Shown here: positions 9,438-19,794 of the stretch, in pieces
How positions within the stretch are numbered: the stretch's first letter is position 1
How the letters are laid out: every line of letters begins with the position of its first letter
From: Clostridiales bacterium Firm_05
Lineage (GTDB): Bacteria; Bacillota; Clostridia; Oscillospirales; Ruminococcaceae
Length of the DNA: 39,868 nucleotides
Assembly (NCBI GenBank): GCA_001604035.1
Contig: LVAK01000077.1
Span: 1 to 39,868 of the forward strand
Direction of reading: 5' to 3'
Program-made: the position numbers and the translations under genes
The notes under the pieces: model-generated
Databases searched by the model: none
What the model saw: the letters and a program-made list of their open reading frames with translations, nothing else
Told to the model about the DNA's origin: nothing

Positions 9438-11060
9438 TCAAGGACTGCTGTCAAGCAGTCCTTTTTCTGTTATCTGTTCAGCAATTTCTTTAAATATTGG
9501 AGCTGCCGAATCGTTACCATATCCTCCGTCTTCTACTAATACTGTTATTGCATATTTTGGTGAATCTGCGGGAAAGAAGCCTGTTATCCAGCCGTGGCAG
9601 TATTCATTGCCTTCATCATCATATCTACCGGTCTGAGCGGTGGATGTTTTTGCAGCTATACCAACTTTTTCTGAGCGGGCATTTGCGTTATCATTATCTC
9701 TTATCGCAGCCGTCATCATTCTTCGCAGACCAGCAGCTGTATCTTCAGAAATAGCTCTTGAAAGCTGCGGCATTTTAACGTTTGCAATATTGACTCCGTC
9801 AACTGTTATTCCTTTTATTAGCCTTAACATCGGTACCTCTCCCCCATTGGCTATTGCACAGGTCATACGGTTGACCTGAAGCGGTGTCGCAGATAGTTTA
9901 CCCTGACCAAATGAAAAGTTTGCCAGCTCAGCCGGTATGCTCAGATCTTTTTCTGTTGGCAATACGCCGGGGGAAGCTGTGATACCTGAGCAAAGAGATA
10001 TCTCTTTTCCGAAACCAAGGTCATTTGCCAGCTGTCTTAGCTTTCTCACATCAAGCCTTCTGCTCAAAGCAATGAAATAAGTGTTGCATGAATCGGTGAT
10101 CGCACTTGTAATATTTTCTTTACCATGTCCGTCATATTTGTGACAGTTAAAGTACTGCCCTTTGATGTTTATTCTTCCGGTACATTCATAGATATAGCTG
10201 TTTTTTCCTTCGTTTATTGCTTCGCAGGCTGTGACGAGCTTGAAGATCGAGCCAACGCTGTATGAATATAATGCACGGTTTATAAGCGGAGAGCGTTTAT
10301 CATTCATTGCTGCTTCAATATTGTATGGCGAGTAAGATGGAAAGCTTGCCAATGCAATTATATCTCCGCTGTAGACCTCCGATACAACAATTGCTCCCTT
10401 ATTTATTTTTTTTCCGGCTGATTCACATATTTTCTGTATATCAAGATCGATTGTTGTTACAACCCCACCGATATCCGCACTGCTGGTTCGCAGTTTTTTC
10501 TTGTCGCCAATAAGTACTCTGTTGAATCCGTCACAGGTATACGTTATTGAGTTTTCACAATTGTCGCTTCGGAGTATTTTATCATATGCAAGCTCTAACC
10601 CGGAAGTTCCTTTGCCATCTGAAATATATCCTATTATATGCTGTGCCGTCTGATATGAAGAGTAGCGTTCAGGTATTTCTATAACTGTTACCGATTTTGA
10701 AATCGGAGTGGTTTCATCACATTGAAAAACATCCGGATATGGTGCAGTATTTATATGGTCGAATTCTTCTTTATCGGCAGCATACTCCCGGAGCGATGGC
10801 ATATCCGTGAAATATGGTATTACAAAAGCGTATTTCTGCTTTTTCATATTGACAAGCGGTTTCATATTTCTATCGTATATAGTTCCATAACTTGCCGGTG
10901 CTTTGACTGTGAGTTCTGCTCTCTCTTCAGCAGTTTCTGTGTATTCATTTTTCATTGTAAGCTCAAAATAATCAAGAACAATGATACTGAAAATCAGAAA
11001 AAAAGCAGCAATAAGCAGAATGATCCCGTTTTCTCCCCTTTTTCTTATCAAAAACATCAC
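9438..11060 (-). CDS. Penicillin-binding protein (transpeptidase, class B-like)
   Basis: SIFK (SxxK), SCN (SxN) and KTSTAQTG (KTG-box) motifs; single N-terminal TM segment; start ambiguous (GTG 11060, ATG 11057 or TTG 11051). Confidence 0.88.
   Translation of the reverse strand: MMFLIRKRGENGIILLIAAFFLIFSIIVLDYFELTMKNEYTETAEERAELTVKAPASYGTIYDRNMKPLVNMKKQKYAFVIPYFTDMPSLREYAADKEEFDHINTAPYPDVFQCDETTPISKSVTVIEIPERYSSYQTAQHIIGYISDGKGTSGLELAYDKILRSDNCENSITYTCDGFNRVLIGDKKKLRTSSADIGGVVTTIDLDIQKICESAGKKINKGAIVVSEVYSGDIIALASFPSYSPYNIEAAMNDKRSPLINRALYSYSVGSIFKLVTACEAINEGKNSYIYECTGRINIKGQYFNCHKYDGHGKENITSAITDSCNTYFIALSRRLDVRKLRQLANDLGFGKEISLCSGITASPGVLPTEKDLSIPAELANFSFGQGKLSATPLQVNRMTCAIANGGEVPMLRLIKGITVDGVNIANVKMPQLSRAISEDTAAGLRRMMTAAIRDNDNANARSEKVGIAAKTSTAQTGRYDDEGNEYCHGWITGFFPADSPKYAITVLVEDGGYGNDSAAPIFKEIAEQITEKGLLDSSP
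9440..9466 (+). terminator. Rho-independent terminator of radA
   Basis: AAGGACTGCT-GTCA-AGCAGTCCTT, perfect 10-bp stem followed by T's, starting 3 nt after the radA stop. Confidence 0.85.
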
Positions 11061-11091
11061 CTCTTATGCTATTATCTGCATAAGAGGTGAT
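11056..11091 (-). terminator. 14-bp hairpin between dtd and PBP gene; terminator that also contains the downstream SD/start
   Basis: ATCACCTCTTATGC-8nt-GCATAAGAGGTGAT perfect stem; - transcript continues with GTTTTTG. Confidence 0.75.
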
Positions 11092-11100
11092 ATTATTCGC

Positions 11101-11535
11101 TTATTCAAGAATAACTGTAAACGGTCCGTCGTTGAGAAGCTCAACCTTCATGTCAGCGCCAAATGAGCCTGTCTCGGTATGAACTCCTTTGCTGCGGCAG
11201 TACTCTATAAAATATTCATAAAGCTTATTTGCCTTTTCTGGTTTCGCTGCCTGAATAAAATTTGGTCTGTTCCCTTTACGACAGTCAGCATAGAGCGTGA
11301 ACTGTGGGACAACAAGCAGTGAACCTCCTACAGCGGCAAGATCGAGATTTATCTTCCCGTTTTCATCGGAGAATATACGAAGATTTATTATCTTATCAGC
11401 CAGTCTGCGGCAGTCATCTTCGGTATCGTCATGTCCCGCACCGAACAGCAGTAAATATCCGGTATCGATCTTACCGATCACTTCACCATCGACAGTAACT
11501 GACGCTTTTGTGACTCTTTGTATAATTATTTTCAT
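11101..11535 (-). CDS. dtd: D-aminoacyl-tRNA deacylase
   Basis: [44 protein letters not shown], 144 aa. Confidence 0.95.
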   Translation of the reverse strand: MKIIIQRVTKASVTVDGEVIGKIDTGYLLLFGAGHDDTEDDCRRLADKIINLRIFSDENGKINLDLAAVGGSLLVVPQFTLYADCRKGNRPNFIQAAKPEKANKLYEYFIEYCRSKGVHTETGSFGADMKVELLNDGPFTVILE

Positions 11536-11537
11536 GC

Positions 11538-13508
11538 TTATTTCCTTACGATATCAAATCCGAATGGCTTTAAAGATATCCTGTCCTTTCCTACGGAATC
11601 TATAACGCTGTACATAGCCTTTGGAAGGCGTATCTCTGCGCCCTCGTCGGAATTGTTGAAGAAGAAGATAAAATCATCAAGTCCATTCGTTCTTGTGGTG
11701 ACTTCTACACCATCGGGAAGATCATTGAGACGGGGGATACCAGTCTGGAGCATAACATTTCCTGCAAAACTCTTATAAAAATCCATTTCGCATACTGTTC
11801 CGACATAATAGATAACACCGCTGCAATAGCGATTCATAGTAACAGCAGGACAGCATCTATAGAATCCGTCGTCATATTCTGCATAGGCTTTTGCAGTAGT
11901 AAGACTAAGTATATCGCACCACTGACTGCATGAGAATCTGTTTCCGGCAAAATCAACTATGGTCTGATTGTTGTTGCCTATCGGATCATATTCTGACACT
12001 TCTGCACCTACAAGTTCCTTGTATACACTTGGAAGAGGCTGCATCATACAGTTGTTGTTCTGATCTTTAACACCGCTTCTGTTTGTGAGAATAAGAGTTC
12101 CGCCGTTTATAGCGTATCTGTAGATATTCTCAGCAGCCTGCTTTTTATAAACAAACATTGCCGGCGCAATTACGACCTTATATGATGAGAGGTCGGATTC
12201 AGGTGAGACAACGTCAACATTTGCTCCATAATGCGAAAAAGCCTTGTGGAAGAAGCGGAGCTGCTGGATATAGTCAAAACCCTCAGTCTGCGGCTGAATC
12301 TTAAACGCCCATTCATTTTCGGGTGAATAGAGTATTGCTATATCTGAAACGATCTCAGTCGTATCTATGACACCAAGCTTTGATATAGATTTACAAAGTT
12401 CGGTGAATTCGTTGAATCTTCTTCCGGGAACATTGCTGTGGTCGATAAGTCCATGCCAGAACATTTCCGCACCAGTAACAGCTGTACGCCATCTGAAATG
12501 CATGACTGTATCTGCGCCGTGTGCAATAGCCTGAAGGGAATATCCCATGATCTGTCCTGGTCTCGGAGTCTGGGACATAGGCTCCCAACTGCCGGTAGGA
12601 CCGCTGAGCTGTTCCATTATCCAGAATTTCTTGCCTTTGACACCACGCATCATATCAAGGAAAAATGTATGTGAGTACAGCTCGTCCTTATCCGCAGGAA
12701 TATTTATTGGCGGATAGTTATCAAATGATACAAAATCCACCTCGTCAAAGAATTTGTATATATCCGGCTTACTTCCGCCCAGCCAAGCGTTGACAGTCAC
12801 CTTTGCCTTGGGTATCTCTCGCTTGATGATCATAGCAAGCTCTTTTACATATTTTGCAGTACACTCAGAGCTAAATCGCTGATACTCCATACAAAGAGAG
12901 GGATTCTGCCAGGTCTTCGGATAGGCAGTAGGCGGCTGTATCTCTGAGATATCGCTGTACTCCCCGCTCCATACACTGTTTCCGAAAACACTATTGATAT
13001 TTTCAAGTGTGTCATGCTTATCAAGCAGCCATTCTCTGAACTTCTTTCTGCAAACTTCACAGGTACAATGGTATGCTTCAAGCTCATTGTCTATCTGCCA
13101 AGCAATTATCTGATTACTTGATGAGTAATGCCTTACAATACGCTCGGTTATGCGCTTTGCATATGAAAGAAAAACATCAGAATTGATGCATCTGTGACCT
13201 CTGATGCCGGTCTGTATCGGCTTCTCGTCAGCCCCCCGCATAACTATCTCAGGATGTATTCTATAGAGCCATAAAGGAGGGCAGTTTGTAGGTATGCCCA
13301 TGACGACATCAATGCCGTATCTTGCAAAAATTCTCATAAGCTCGTCCAGCCAGCCGAAAACGAATTCGCCGTCTCTCGGCTCAAGTTTTGACCATGCGAA
13401 TTCAGCTATACGAACTACTTTTACTCCGGTCCTTGCCATGAGCCCAGCGTCCTTTTCCCACAGTGTACTGTCCCACTGTTCAGGATAATAATCAACTCCT
13501 ATTTTCAT
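11538..13508 (-). CDS. Beta-galactosidase, glycoside hydrolase family 42
   Basis: [13 protein letters not shown]; acid/base AWQIDNEL; Cys cluster HCTCEVC; nucleophile region [13 protein letters not shown]. Confidence 0.92.
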   Translation of the reverse strand: MKIGVDYYPEQWDSTLWEKDAGLMARTGVKVVRIAEFAWSKLEPRDGEFVFGWLDELMRIFARYGIDVVMGIPTNCPPLWLYRIHPEIVMRGADEKPIQTGIRGHRCINSDVFLSYAKRITERIVRHYSSSNQIIAWQIDNELEAYHCTCEVCRKKFREWLLDKHDTLENINSVFGNSVWSGEYSDISEIQPPTAYPKTWQNPSLCMEYQRFSSECTAKYVKELAMIIKREIPKAKVTVNAWLGGSKPDIYKFFDEVDFVSFDNYPPINIPADKDELYSHTFFLDMMRGVKGKKFWIMEQLSGPTGSWEPMSQTPRPGQIMGYSLQAIAHGADTVMHFRWRTAVTGAEMFWHGLIDHSNVPGRRFNEFTELCKSISKLGVIDTTEIVSDIAILYSPENEWAFKIQPQTEGFDYIQQLRFFHKAFSHYGANVDVVSPESDLSSYKVVIAPAMFVYKKQAAENIYRYAINGGTLILTNRSGVKDQNNNCMMQPLPSVYKELVGAEVSEYDPIGNNNQTIVDFAGNRFSCSQWCDILSLTTAKAYAEYDDGFYRCCPAVTMNRYCSGVIYYVGTVCEMDFYKSFAGNVMLQTGIPRLNDLPDGVEVTTRTNGLDDFIFFFNNSDEGAEIRLPKAMYSVIDSVGKDRISLKPFGFDIVRK

Positions 13509-13521
13509 ATTATGCCTCCTG

Positions 13522-14058
13522 TTATATATCGTACTCGATCAGCTGGCAGTTGCCCATAAACCAGCCTGCAAATGTTTCCGTAGACATATCATTAAAGTAA
13601 GTCTCGATGACTCTGCATACGCCGCCATGACTTACTATCAAGATGTTTTTGTTGTTGTACTTTTTTATAATATCATCAAGTGCTGAATAGATTCTGTGGC
13701 TTAGCTGAAGAAGGGATTCGCCGCTGCGTCCCATACGGATACCGAAATTGATCTTATTTTCAGCAAATCCTTCAGTGAATCTTGTTTTGCCTTCGTATTC
13801 GCCATAATTCCATTCTTTGAGACGCTCATCTATAATTATATCTTTTCCGATGGCCTCTGCAACGATCTTAGCAGTTTTCAATGCCCTTTTCATTGGAGAT
13901 GCGATAATAATATCTATGTTTCCGAGCGTACACACCTTATCTGCAAGCTCCTTTGCCTGGCTGATACCGGTCTCATTTAGCTCAATATCAGTCGTTCCAA
14001 GTATCGTATCAGTACGGTTATATTCCGTCTGTCCGTGTCTGGTTGAGTATATTTTCAA
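13522..14058 (-). CDS. Histidine phosphatase family protein (phosphoglycerate mutase-like)
   Basis: RHGQTEYN motif, SHGGVCRVIE. Confidence 0.88.
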   Translation of the reverse strand: MKIYSTRHGQTEYNRTDTILGTTDIELNETGISQAKELADKVCTLGNIDIIIASPMKRALKTAKIVAEAIGKDIIIDERLKEWNYGEYEGKTRFTEGFAENKINFGIRMGRSGESLLQLSHRIYSALDDIIKKYNNKNILIVSHGGVCRVIETYFNDMSTETFAGWFMGNCQLIEYDI

Positions 14059-14075
14059 TTTATCACTACCTGTAA

Positions 14076-15737
14076 TCAGATTTTCATTGCGTGTTCAATT
14101 TCAGCTCTGGCGTTTTCCAGCATAAGATCCGAAGGAGAATCTCCGCCCATGATCCTTGCTATTTCAGCTATACGTCCATCGATACCAAGCTGTTCAACTC
14201 TTGTTTCGGTCCGCTCACCTATTGTATTCTTTTCGATAAGAAGGTGGTTATCGGCCATTACAGCTATCTGTGACAGATGTGTAACGCATATCACTTGTCT
14301 TACCTTGCCTATCTCACGCAGCTTTATGCCGATCTTCTGAGCAGCTTTGCCGCTGACGCCGGTATCGATCTCATCAAAGATCATTGTTGGGATACTGTCC
14401 TTTGCTGCAATAACACTTTTCAAAGCAAGCATTATTCTGGAAAGCTCTCCTCCTGACGCAATCTTAGATATGGGGCGTGGTTCTTCTCCTTTATTTGCTG
14501 ATATGAGAAATTCGATAGTATCCATTCCGTTTAAAGTGAGCTTACCCTTTTCGTGTCTGACAGCAATAACGACTCCGGACATATTCAGAAATTCAAGCTC
14601 TTCTGTAACCTGAGAAACAAATTTTTCGGCGATCTTCTCACGATATTCGTACAGAGATTTTGCCTTTTCTGTTACAGTGTGCAGCAGTTGATCCCTCAGG
14701 GAAGTCATTTCTTCAATTTCATTTCGAGCACTTTCGAGCTGCATGATCTCACGGCAGGCGTCATCATAAAGCTTTATGAGTCCTGGCACATCCTCTGCAT
14801 ATTTTCTTTTGAGCTTGTTTATATTGCTCAACCTTGTGGCAAGATACTCCAGTCTTTGCCCATCCAGTTCAATTTTATCGGCGAGAGATTCAAGCTCTGA
14901 TGCAATATCCGCCAGTTCTATTTCTGCTGCTGATAGTCTTTCGTATAAAATATTCAAGGACTTATTTGAATCTGTATACGCTGAGATCTCGTTTTCCGCC
15001 GAAACGATCATTTCATTTGCAGCTTCATCTCCGGTTATAAGGCTGACAGCAGACTTAATGGAAATAATTGCCTTCTCTGAATTTTTTGCAGTGTTATATT
15101 CGTTTTCAAGGTTATCGTTGTCATCCTCGGTCAGTTCAAGCTCTCCGATATCATCAATTATCTCGTTCAGGTATCTGCTTCGTTCAATGCGTGTCTGCTC
15201 TTGCTTTTTGAGTTCGCCCAGCCTTCTGGCAGTGTGCTGAAGTTCACGGAAAGTGGTTCTGTATGACTCTAAAAGAGTATCATCTCCTCCAAAATCATCA
15301 AGTATCTTAAGATGCTTATCACTGTCAAGCAGTACCTGGTTGTCATGCTGGCCGTGGATATTTATGAGCATAGCCCCAATTTCTTTAAGAAGTGAAGCAG
15401 ATGCGGTCCTGTGATTGATCCTGGAAACACTGCCCCCATCGGCGCTTATCTCACGAGTTACTGTGATCTCCTCGTTCTCATGCGAAATGCCGAGTTCATC
15501 AAGCTTTTCACATATTTCAGGTGAAAGATCAGTAAATAAGGCTGTAATGACAGCCTTATCACAGCCTGTTCTGACTATATCTTTGGTACATCTCTGACCG
15601 AGAACAGCGTTTATTCCGTTGATTAGTATGGATTTTCCTGCACCAGTCTCTCCTGTGAATATATTAAGATTATCCGTCAGCGGTATGACCGCTTCACGTA
15701 TAACAGCAAGATTCTGTATATAGATCTCTTTCAGCAT
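14076..15737 (-). CDS. recN: DNA repair protein RecN
   Basis: MLKEIYIQNLAVI, GETGAGKSILINGINAVLG, ASGGELSRIMLALKSV, FDEIDTGVSG. Confidence 0.95.
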   Translation of the reverse strand: MLKEIYIQNLAVIREAVIPLTDNLNIFTGETGAGKSILINGINAVLGQRCTKDIVRTGCDKAVITALFTDLSPEICEKLDELGISHENEEITVTREISADGGSVSRINHRTASASLLKEIGAMLINIHGQHDNQVLLDSDKHLKILDDFGGDDTLLESYRTTFRELQHTARRLGELKKQEQTRIERSRYLNEIIDDIGELELTEDDNDNLENEYNTAKNSEKAIISIKSAVSLITGDEAANEMIVSAENEISAYTDSNKSLNILYERLSAAEIELADIASELESLADKIELDGQRLEYLATRLSNINKLKRKYAEDVPGLIKLYDDACREIMQLESARNEIEEMTSLRDQLLHTVTEKAKSLYEYREKIAEKFVSQVTEELEFLNMSGVVIAVRHEKGKLTLNGMDTIEFLISANKGEEPRPISKIASGGELSRIMLALKSVIAAKDSIPTMIFDEIDTGVSGKAAQKIGIKLREIGKVRQVICVTHLSQIAVMADNHLLIEKNTIGERTETRVEQLGIDGRIAEIARIMGGDSPSDLMLENARAEIEHAMKI

Positions 15738-15746
15738 TTATACGGT

Positions 15747-16190
15747 TTACCTCCCGGGGAAAAGCTCATTCCTGAATTTTTTGGAAAGCTTCTTTGCATC
15801 CGCTTCACTGCGGACGAGAATGAATATTGTATCGTCACCTGCGATGGTGCCGACTATGCCCTGATGATTAACTGAGTCGATCGCCGCACAGGTTCCCTGT
15901 GCCATACCTGCCTTGCATTTCAGAACAATGGTATTCATTGCATAATCGACAGAAATAACAGCCTCTTCAAATATACTTTTTTCTGCTGCAGCTGTTGCTG
16001 GAAGTGTATATCTGTAAACACCCTTATCATCACGCTGCTTTACAAGAGAAAGCTGCTGTATATCACGGGAAAGTGTTGCCTGTGTAGTCTTTATGCCACG
16101 TTTGCCAAGCAGCTCTATGAGCAGTTCCTGCGTTGCAACAGGCTGCCCACTGATTATTTCCAATATTGCTTCATGCCTTCTGTTTTTCAT
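15747..16190 (-). CDS. argR: Arginine repressor ArgR
   Basis: N-terminal wHTH TTQATLSRDIQQLSL; C-terminal GTIAGDDTIFILVR. Confidence 0.93.
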   Translation of the reverse strand: MKNRRHEAILEIISGQPVATQELLIELLGKRGIKTTQATLSRDIQQLSLVKQRDDKGVYRYTLPATAAAEKSIFEEAVISVDYAMNTIVLKCKAGMAQGTCAAIDSVNHQGIVGTIAGDDTIFILVRSEADAKKLSKKFRNELFPGR

Positions 16191-16208
16191 TTTGTTCTCA
16201 CCAGCTTT

Positions 16209-17063
16209 TTATTTTATAGGTCTGCAAAGCTTCCGGCATACAGACTCATGGAATGAATTGCCTATAAGATTAATGAATTTGATATTATGCCTTCCACGGC
16301 ATATCTCAATTGAGGAGTTCTCATGGAGACTGAAATGCAGTTCACCGTCAACGTTTATGATCATACATTCATCTTTGGACGTTTTATTGGTAAGTTTCAG
16401 TTTTTTCCACGGAGAGAATAGTGTCGCTCTTGAAAATAAAGAATGCGGACAAATAAGTGTCATTTCTATGCACTCAAGATCGGGTTCAACAACAGGACCT
16501 CCGGCAGAAAGAGCGTATGCGGTGGAACCGGAGGGCGTACTGAAAAGTACACCGTCCGCACGGTATTTGCCGACAAGATAGCCTTCCGAATAAACTTCAA
16601 AATCACATATACGAAAGCTTCCTGAACGGCCTGACACCTCATTCAGTGCAGTATGAACTGTATCACCTGACTCCTCATGGAATGTTATATCAAGCGTCAT
16701 TCGCTCTGATATTTCATATTCGCCTGTTGTAAGCAGTCTTAGTTTGTCAAGCTGATCTGCCTCAAGACCAGCCATAAAGCCCAGTGTTCCGGTATTGATG
16801 CCAAGAAGTTTTGTATCCTTCCCCATAAGAAGTTTAGCGCAGCGAAGGATAGTTCCGTCGCCGCCAATGGCTATGACAAAATCCGATGTGTCGGCCGCCT
16901 GACTTATATCCTCGTATACAACATATGGCTTGTCAGAGAAATCGTTACGAAAATTCTCACTAACACTTACTTCTATCCCTGCGCTGTGTAGTACATCGCA
17001 GGCTTCTCTTGCACATGGAAGTGCGTTTTTCTTCTGGAAATTCGGGTATAATGCCGCTTTCAT
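16209..17063 (-). CDS. nadK: NAD kinase
   Basis: IGGDGTILRCAK, NTGTLGFM, DGVLFSTPSGSTAYALSAGGP. Confidence 0.94.
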   Translation of the reverse strand: MKAALYPNFQKKNALPCAREACDVLHSAGIEVSVSENFRNDFSDKPYVVYEDISQAADTSDFVIAIGGDGTILRCAKLLMGKDTKLLGINTGTLGFMAGLEADQLDKLRLLTTGEYEISERMTLDITFHEESGDTVHTALNEVSGRSGSFRICDFEVYSEGYLVGKYRADGVLFSTPSGSTAYALSAGGPVVEPDLECIEMTLICPHSLFSRATLFSPWKKLKLTNKTSKDECMIINVDGELHFSLHENSSIEICRGRHNIKFINLIGNSFHESVCRKLCRPIK

Positions 17064-17072
17064 ATCTTCACC

Positions 17073-17858
17073 TCAAAGCTGTTTGAATGAGCTTTCAACA
17101 AGCCCTCTGAGATCATGTTCGCTGTTTGTACCTGTTTTTTTGATAAGATGTACAAGATACTCTATATTGCCGCTTCCACCTTTTATAGGTGAAAAAGTGA
17201 ATCTGTTGGTTAAAAAACCTATTTTACGGGAAAAATCATTTATTTCTTCAAGCACCCTTAAGTGAACTTTTCTGTCTTTGACTATTCCTCGTTTACCGAT
17301 GTCTGAATGTCCTGCTTCAAACTGGGGCTTTATCAGAAGAGCAGCCTCACCGTTTTCCGCCAGGAGTTCATATATCTTTGGCAGGATGAGCTTCAGAGAA
17401 ATGAAGCTGACATCAGCACATACAAAGTCTACATATCCGCCAAGCTGATCTGAGGTAACGTTACGTATGTCGTTACCCTCCATATTGACGACTCGTTCGT
17501 CATTGCGGAGGGATTCTGCGAGTTGTCCGTGACCTACATCTACGGAATATACTTTATCTGCTCCGCATTTCAGCATATACTCTGTGAATCCACCGGTAGA
17601 TGCGCCTATATCGAGACATTTTTTGCCTGAAAGAACAATGCTGAACTCATCTATAGCTTTTTCAAGTTTTAGAGCACCTCTGCCAACATATAACTCTTCC
17701 TCGGATGAGCATATCTCATCTTCCGGCAGAACATCATCTGAAGGCTTTGACGCTTTTTTTCCATTTACGGTGACGTTTCCGGATCTGATCATTTCCTTTG
17801 CACGTTCACGACTTCTCGCTATACCTCTTGAAACAAGTTCCGCATCAAGCCTCGCCAT
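17073..17858 (-). CDS. tlyA: TlyA family RNA methyltransferase (S4 domain + FtsJ-like)
   Basis: S4 domain RLDAELVSRGIARSRERAKEMI; LDIGASTGGFTEYML; LIKPQFEAG. Confidence 0.92.
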   Translation of the reverse strand: MARLDAELVSRGIARSRERAKEMIRSGNVTVNGKKASKPSDDVLPEDEICSSEEELYVGRGALKLEKAIDEFSIVLSGKKCLDIGASTGGFTEYMLKCGADKVYSVDVGHGQLAESLRNDERVVNMEGNDIRNVTSDQLGGYVDFVCADVSFISLKLILPKIYELLAENGEAALLIKPQFEAGHSDIGKRGIVKDRKVHLRVLEEINDFSRKIGFLTNRFTFSPIKGGSGNIEYLVHLIKKTGTNSEHDLRGLVESSFKQL

Positions 17859-19770
17859 ACATGATGCTCCTTTTTCTTATATATTCTGCTATTTTGTCAC
17901 AGCTGAGCCCAAGATCACGAAGTATCTCCTTTACAGATGCCTGCTTTATATATTCTTTGGCAGTTACTCTGCTGTAATCTCCGCTGTAGCCGTATTCAGC
18001 AAGAAGATCACCAATTTTTTCAGAGATGCTCCCCTCGCCCATGCTCTCTTCAAAAAACACGATACGTTTGTATTCTGCTATTTCAGGGATAATATTTCTG
18101 TTTACAGGATATATCTTAGTCAGTTTAAGTATATCACAATTTATACCATCAGCATTCAGCAGTCCATGCGCCTTGTAAACTTCATTGTATAATCTGCCGT
18201 AGGTGATTATAAGCGTATCGGCAGGCTGTTCCTTGATAAATAGATATTCTGTACTTATAACGCTTTTATTGAAGGAAACCTCCTCGCTTCCACGGGGATA
18301 TCTGATAGCTACAAGACCTTTATTTGCATATATGGCCTTATTCATGCACATTTTAAGCTCGTCATAACATGACGGAGAATAAATAGTCGTATTAGGTATG
18401 GATGTAAGCATCGGTACATCAAGCAGTCCCTGATGTGTCTCTCCGTCCTCGCCGACAACACCTGCACGATCTACGCCGAGGATCACATGAAGATTTCCTA
18501 TGGAAATATCATGGATAAGCTGGTCGTATGCCCTTTGCAGGAAGGTGGAATATACCGCAAAAACCGGTATCTGTCCCATTGAGGCGAGTCCGCCGGCAAA
18601 GGTCGCAGCGTGCTGTTCTGCTATTCCCACATCAAAGAAACGTTTAGGGTATTTGAAGTGAAAGAACTGTAAACCAGTGCCATATTTCATAGCTGCTGTT
18701 ATGGCTGTCAGCCTGTCATCCTTTTCCGCCAGTCTGACAAGCTCCTTGCCGAAAACAGTGGAGTAACATTCTCCTACAGATACTTCGGGGTTGCCTGTAA
18801 CAACATCAAATTTTGCGATTCCATGGTACTCTCCCGGATTTTTTTCAGCCGGAAGATATCCTTTTCCTTTGACTGTCTTTGCGTGTATTATAACTGGACG
18901 ATGATAGCTCTTTGCCATATGAATTACTTCTTCCAGCTCACGGAGATCGTGCCCATTGACAGGACCGAGGTATACAAAACCCATGTCCTCAAAAAGAGTG
19001 CTCTGCTCAAACATTTTGTATTTCATCGAGCTTTTGATATTGCGGATACTTTTACGGATAGGCTTTCCGACTATAGGAAATTTCTCCAATCCATTCTCGA
19101 CAGCTCTTTTGGTGTTCAGGTATTTCTCAGTGTTTCTGAGAGAGGTAAGATACTTTGCAAGGGAGCCTACACTTTTGGAAATAGACATATTATTGTCATT
19201 GAGTATAACAATAAGATTTGTATTCTTATCACGGCCGCAGTTATTCAGCGCCTCGTAGAACATACCTCCGGTCATAGCGCCATCGCCTATCACGGCAACT
19301 GCATAGTTATCCTTTCCCTGAAGCTTCATTGCTTCTGCAATTCCGCAGGCAACGGATACAGATGTACTGCTGTGACCGCTTATAAAAACGTCATGTTCAC
19401 TCTCGTCAGGCTTGGGAAATCCGGAAATGCCGCCTTTACGGCGGATACTTTGGAACTGTTCAAGTCTACCTGTAAGTATTTTATGAGTATAGGACTGATG
19501 ACCTACATCCCATACAATACGATCCTCAGGAGAATTGAAATTGCGGTGTATAGCCATTGTCAGTTCGACAACACCAAGGTTGGAGGCAAGATGTCCGCCG
19601 TTTTTTGAAACTGTTGTTATAAGAAGGTTTCTGATCTCGCTGCACAGTCCTGTACATTGCTTAAGGGAAAGATTTTTCAGATCTCCCGGAAGACTAAGTG
19701 AGGACAATGAGACCTTAGCTTCTGGATTTATACTTTCTTTCATTTTATACGAAGCGGTAGCCTGAATCAT
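17845..19770 (-). CDS. dxs: 1-deoxy-D-xylulose-5-phosphate synthase
   Basis: GGHLASNLGVVELT, VWDVGHQSYTHKILTGR, DGDGAMTGG region, transketolase domain; 14-nt overlap with tlyA. Confidence 0.96.
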   Translation of the reverse strand: MIQATASYKMKESINPEAKVSLSSLSLPGDLKNLSLKQCTGLCSEIRNLLITTVSKNGGHLASNLGVVELTMAIHRNFNSPEDRIVWDVGHQSYTHKILTGRLEQFQSIRRKGGISGFPKPDESEHDVFISGHSSTSVSVACGIAEAMKLQGKDNYAVAVIGDGAMTGGMFYEALNNCGRDKNTNLIVILNDNNMSISKSVGSLAKYLTSLRNTEKYLNTKRAVENGLEKFPIVGKPIRKSIRNIKSSMKYKMFEQSTLFEDMGFVYLGPVNGHDLRELEEVIHMAKSYHRPVIIHAKTVKGKGYLPAEKNPGEYHGIAKFDVVTGNPEVSVGECYSTVFGKELVRLAEKDDRLTAITAAMKYGTGLQFFHFKYPKRFFDVGIAEQHAATFAGGLASMGQIPVFAVYSTFLQRAYDQLIHDISIGNLHVILGVDRAGVVGEDGETHQGLLDVPMLTSIPNTTIYSPSCYDELKMCMNKAIYANKGLVAIRYPRGSEEVSFNKSVISTEYLFIKEQPADTLIITYGRLYNEVYKAHGLLNADGINCDILKLTKIYPVNRNIIPEIAEYKRIVFFEESMGEGSISEKIGDLLAEYGYSGDYSRVTAKEYIKQASVKEILRDLGLSCDKIAEYIRKRSIMYGEA

Positions 19771-19794
19771 TCAGTTCTCCGCAGCTCCTTTATA

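Noticed and set aside
13817-15240. Several + strand ORFs over recN and the phosphatase gene
   Set aside because: Low-complexity Ser/Ile-rich translations antisense to confident CDSs.
18823-19608. 261-aa + strand ORF
   Set aside because: Antisense shadow of dxs, which has unambiguous catalytic motifs on the - strand.
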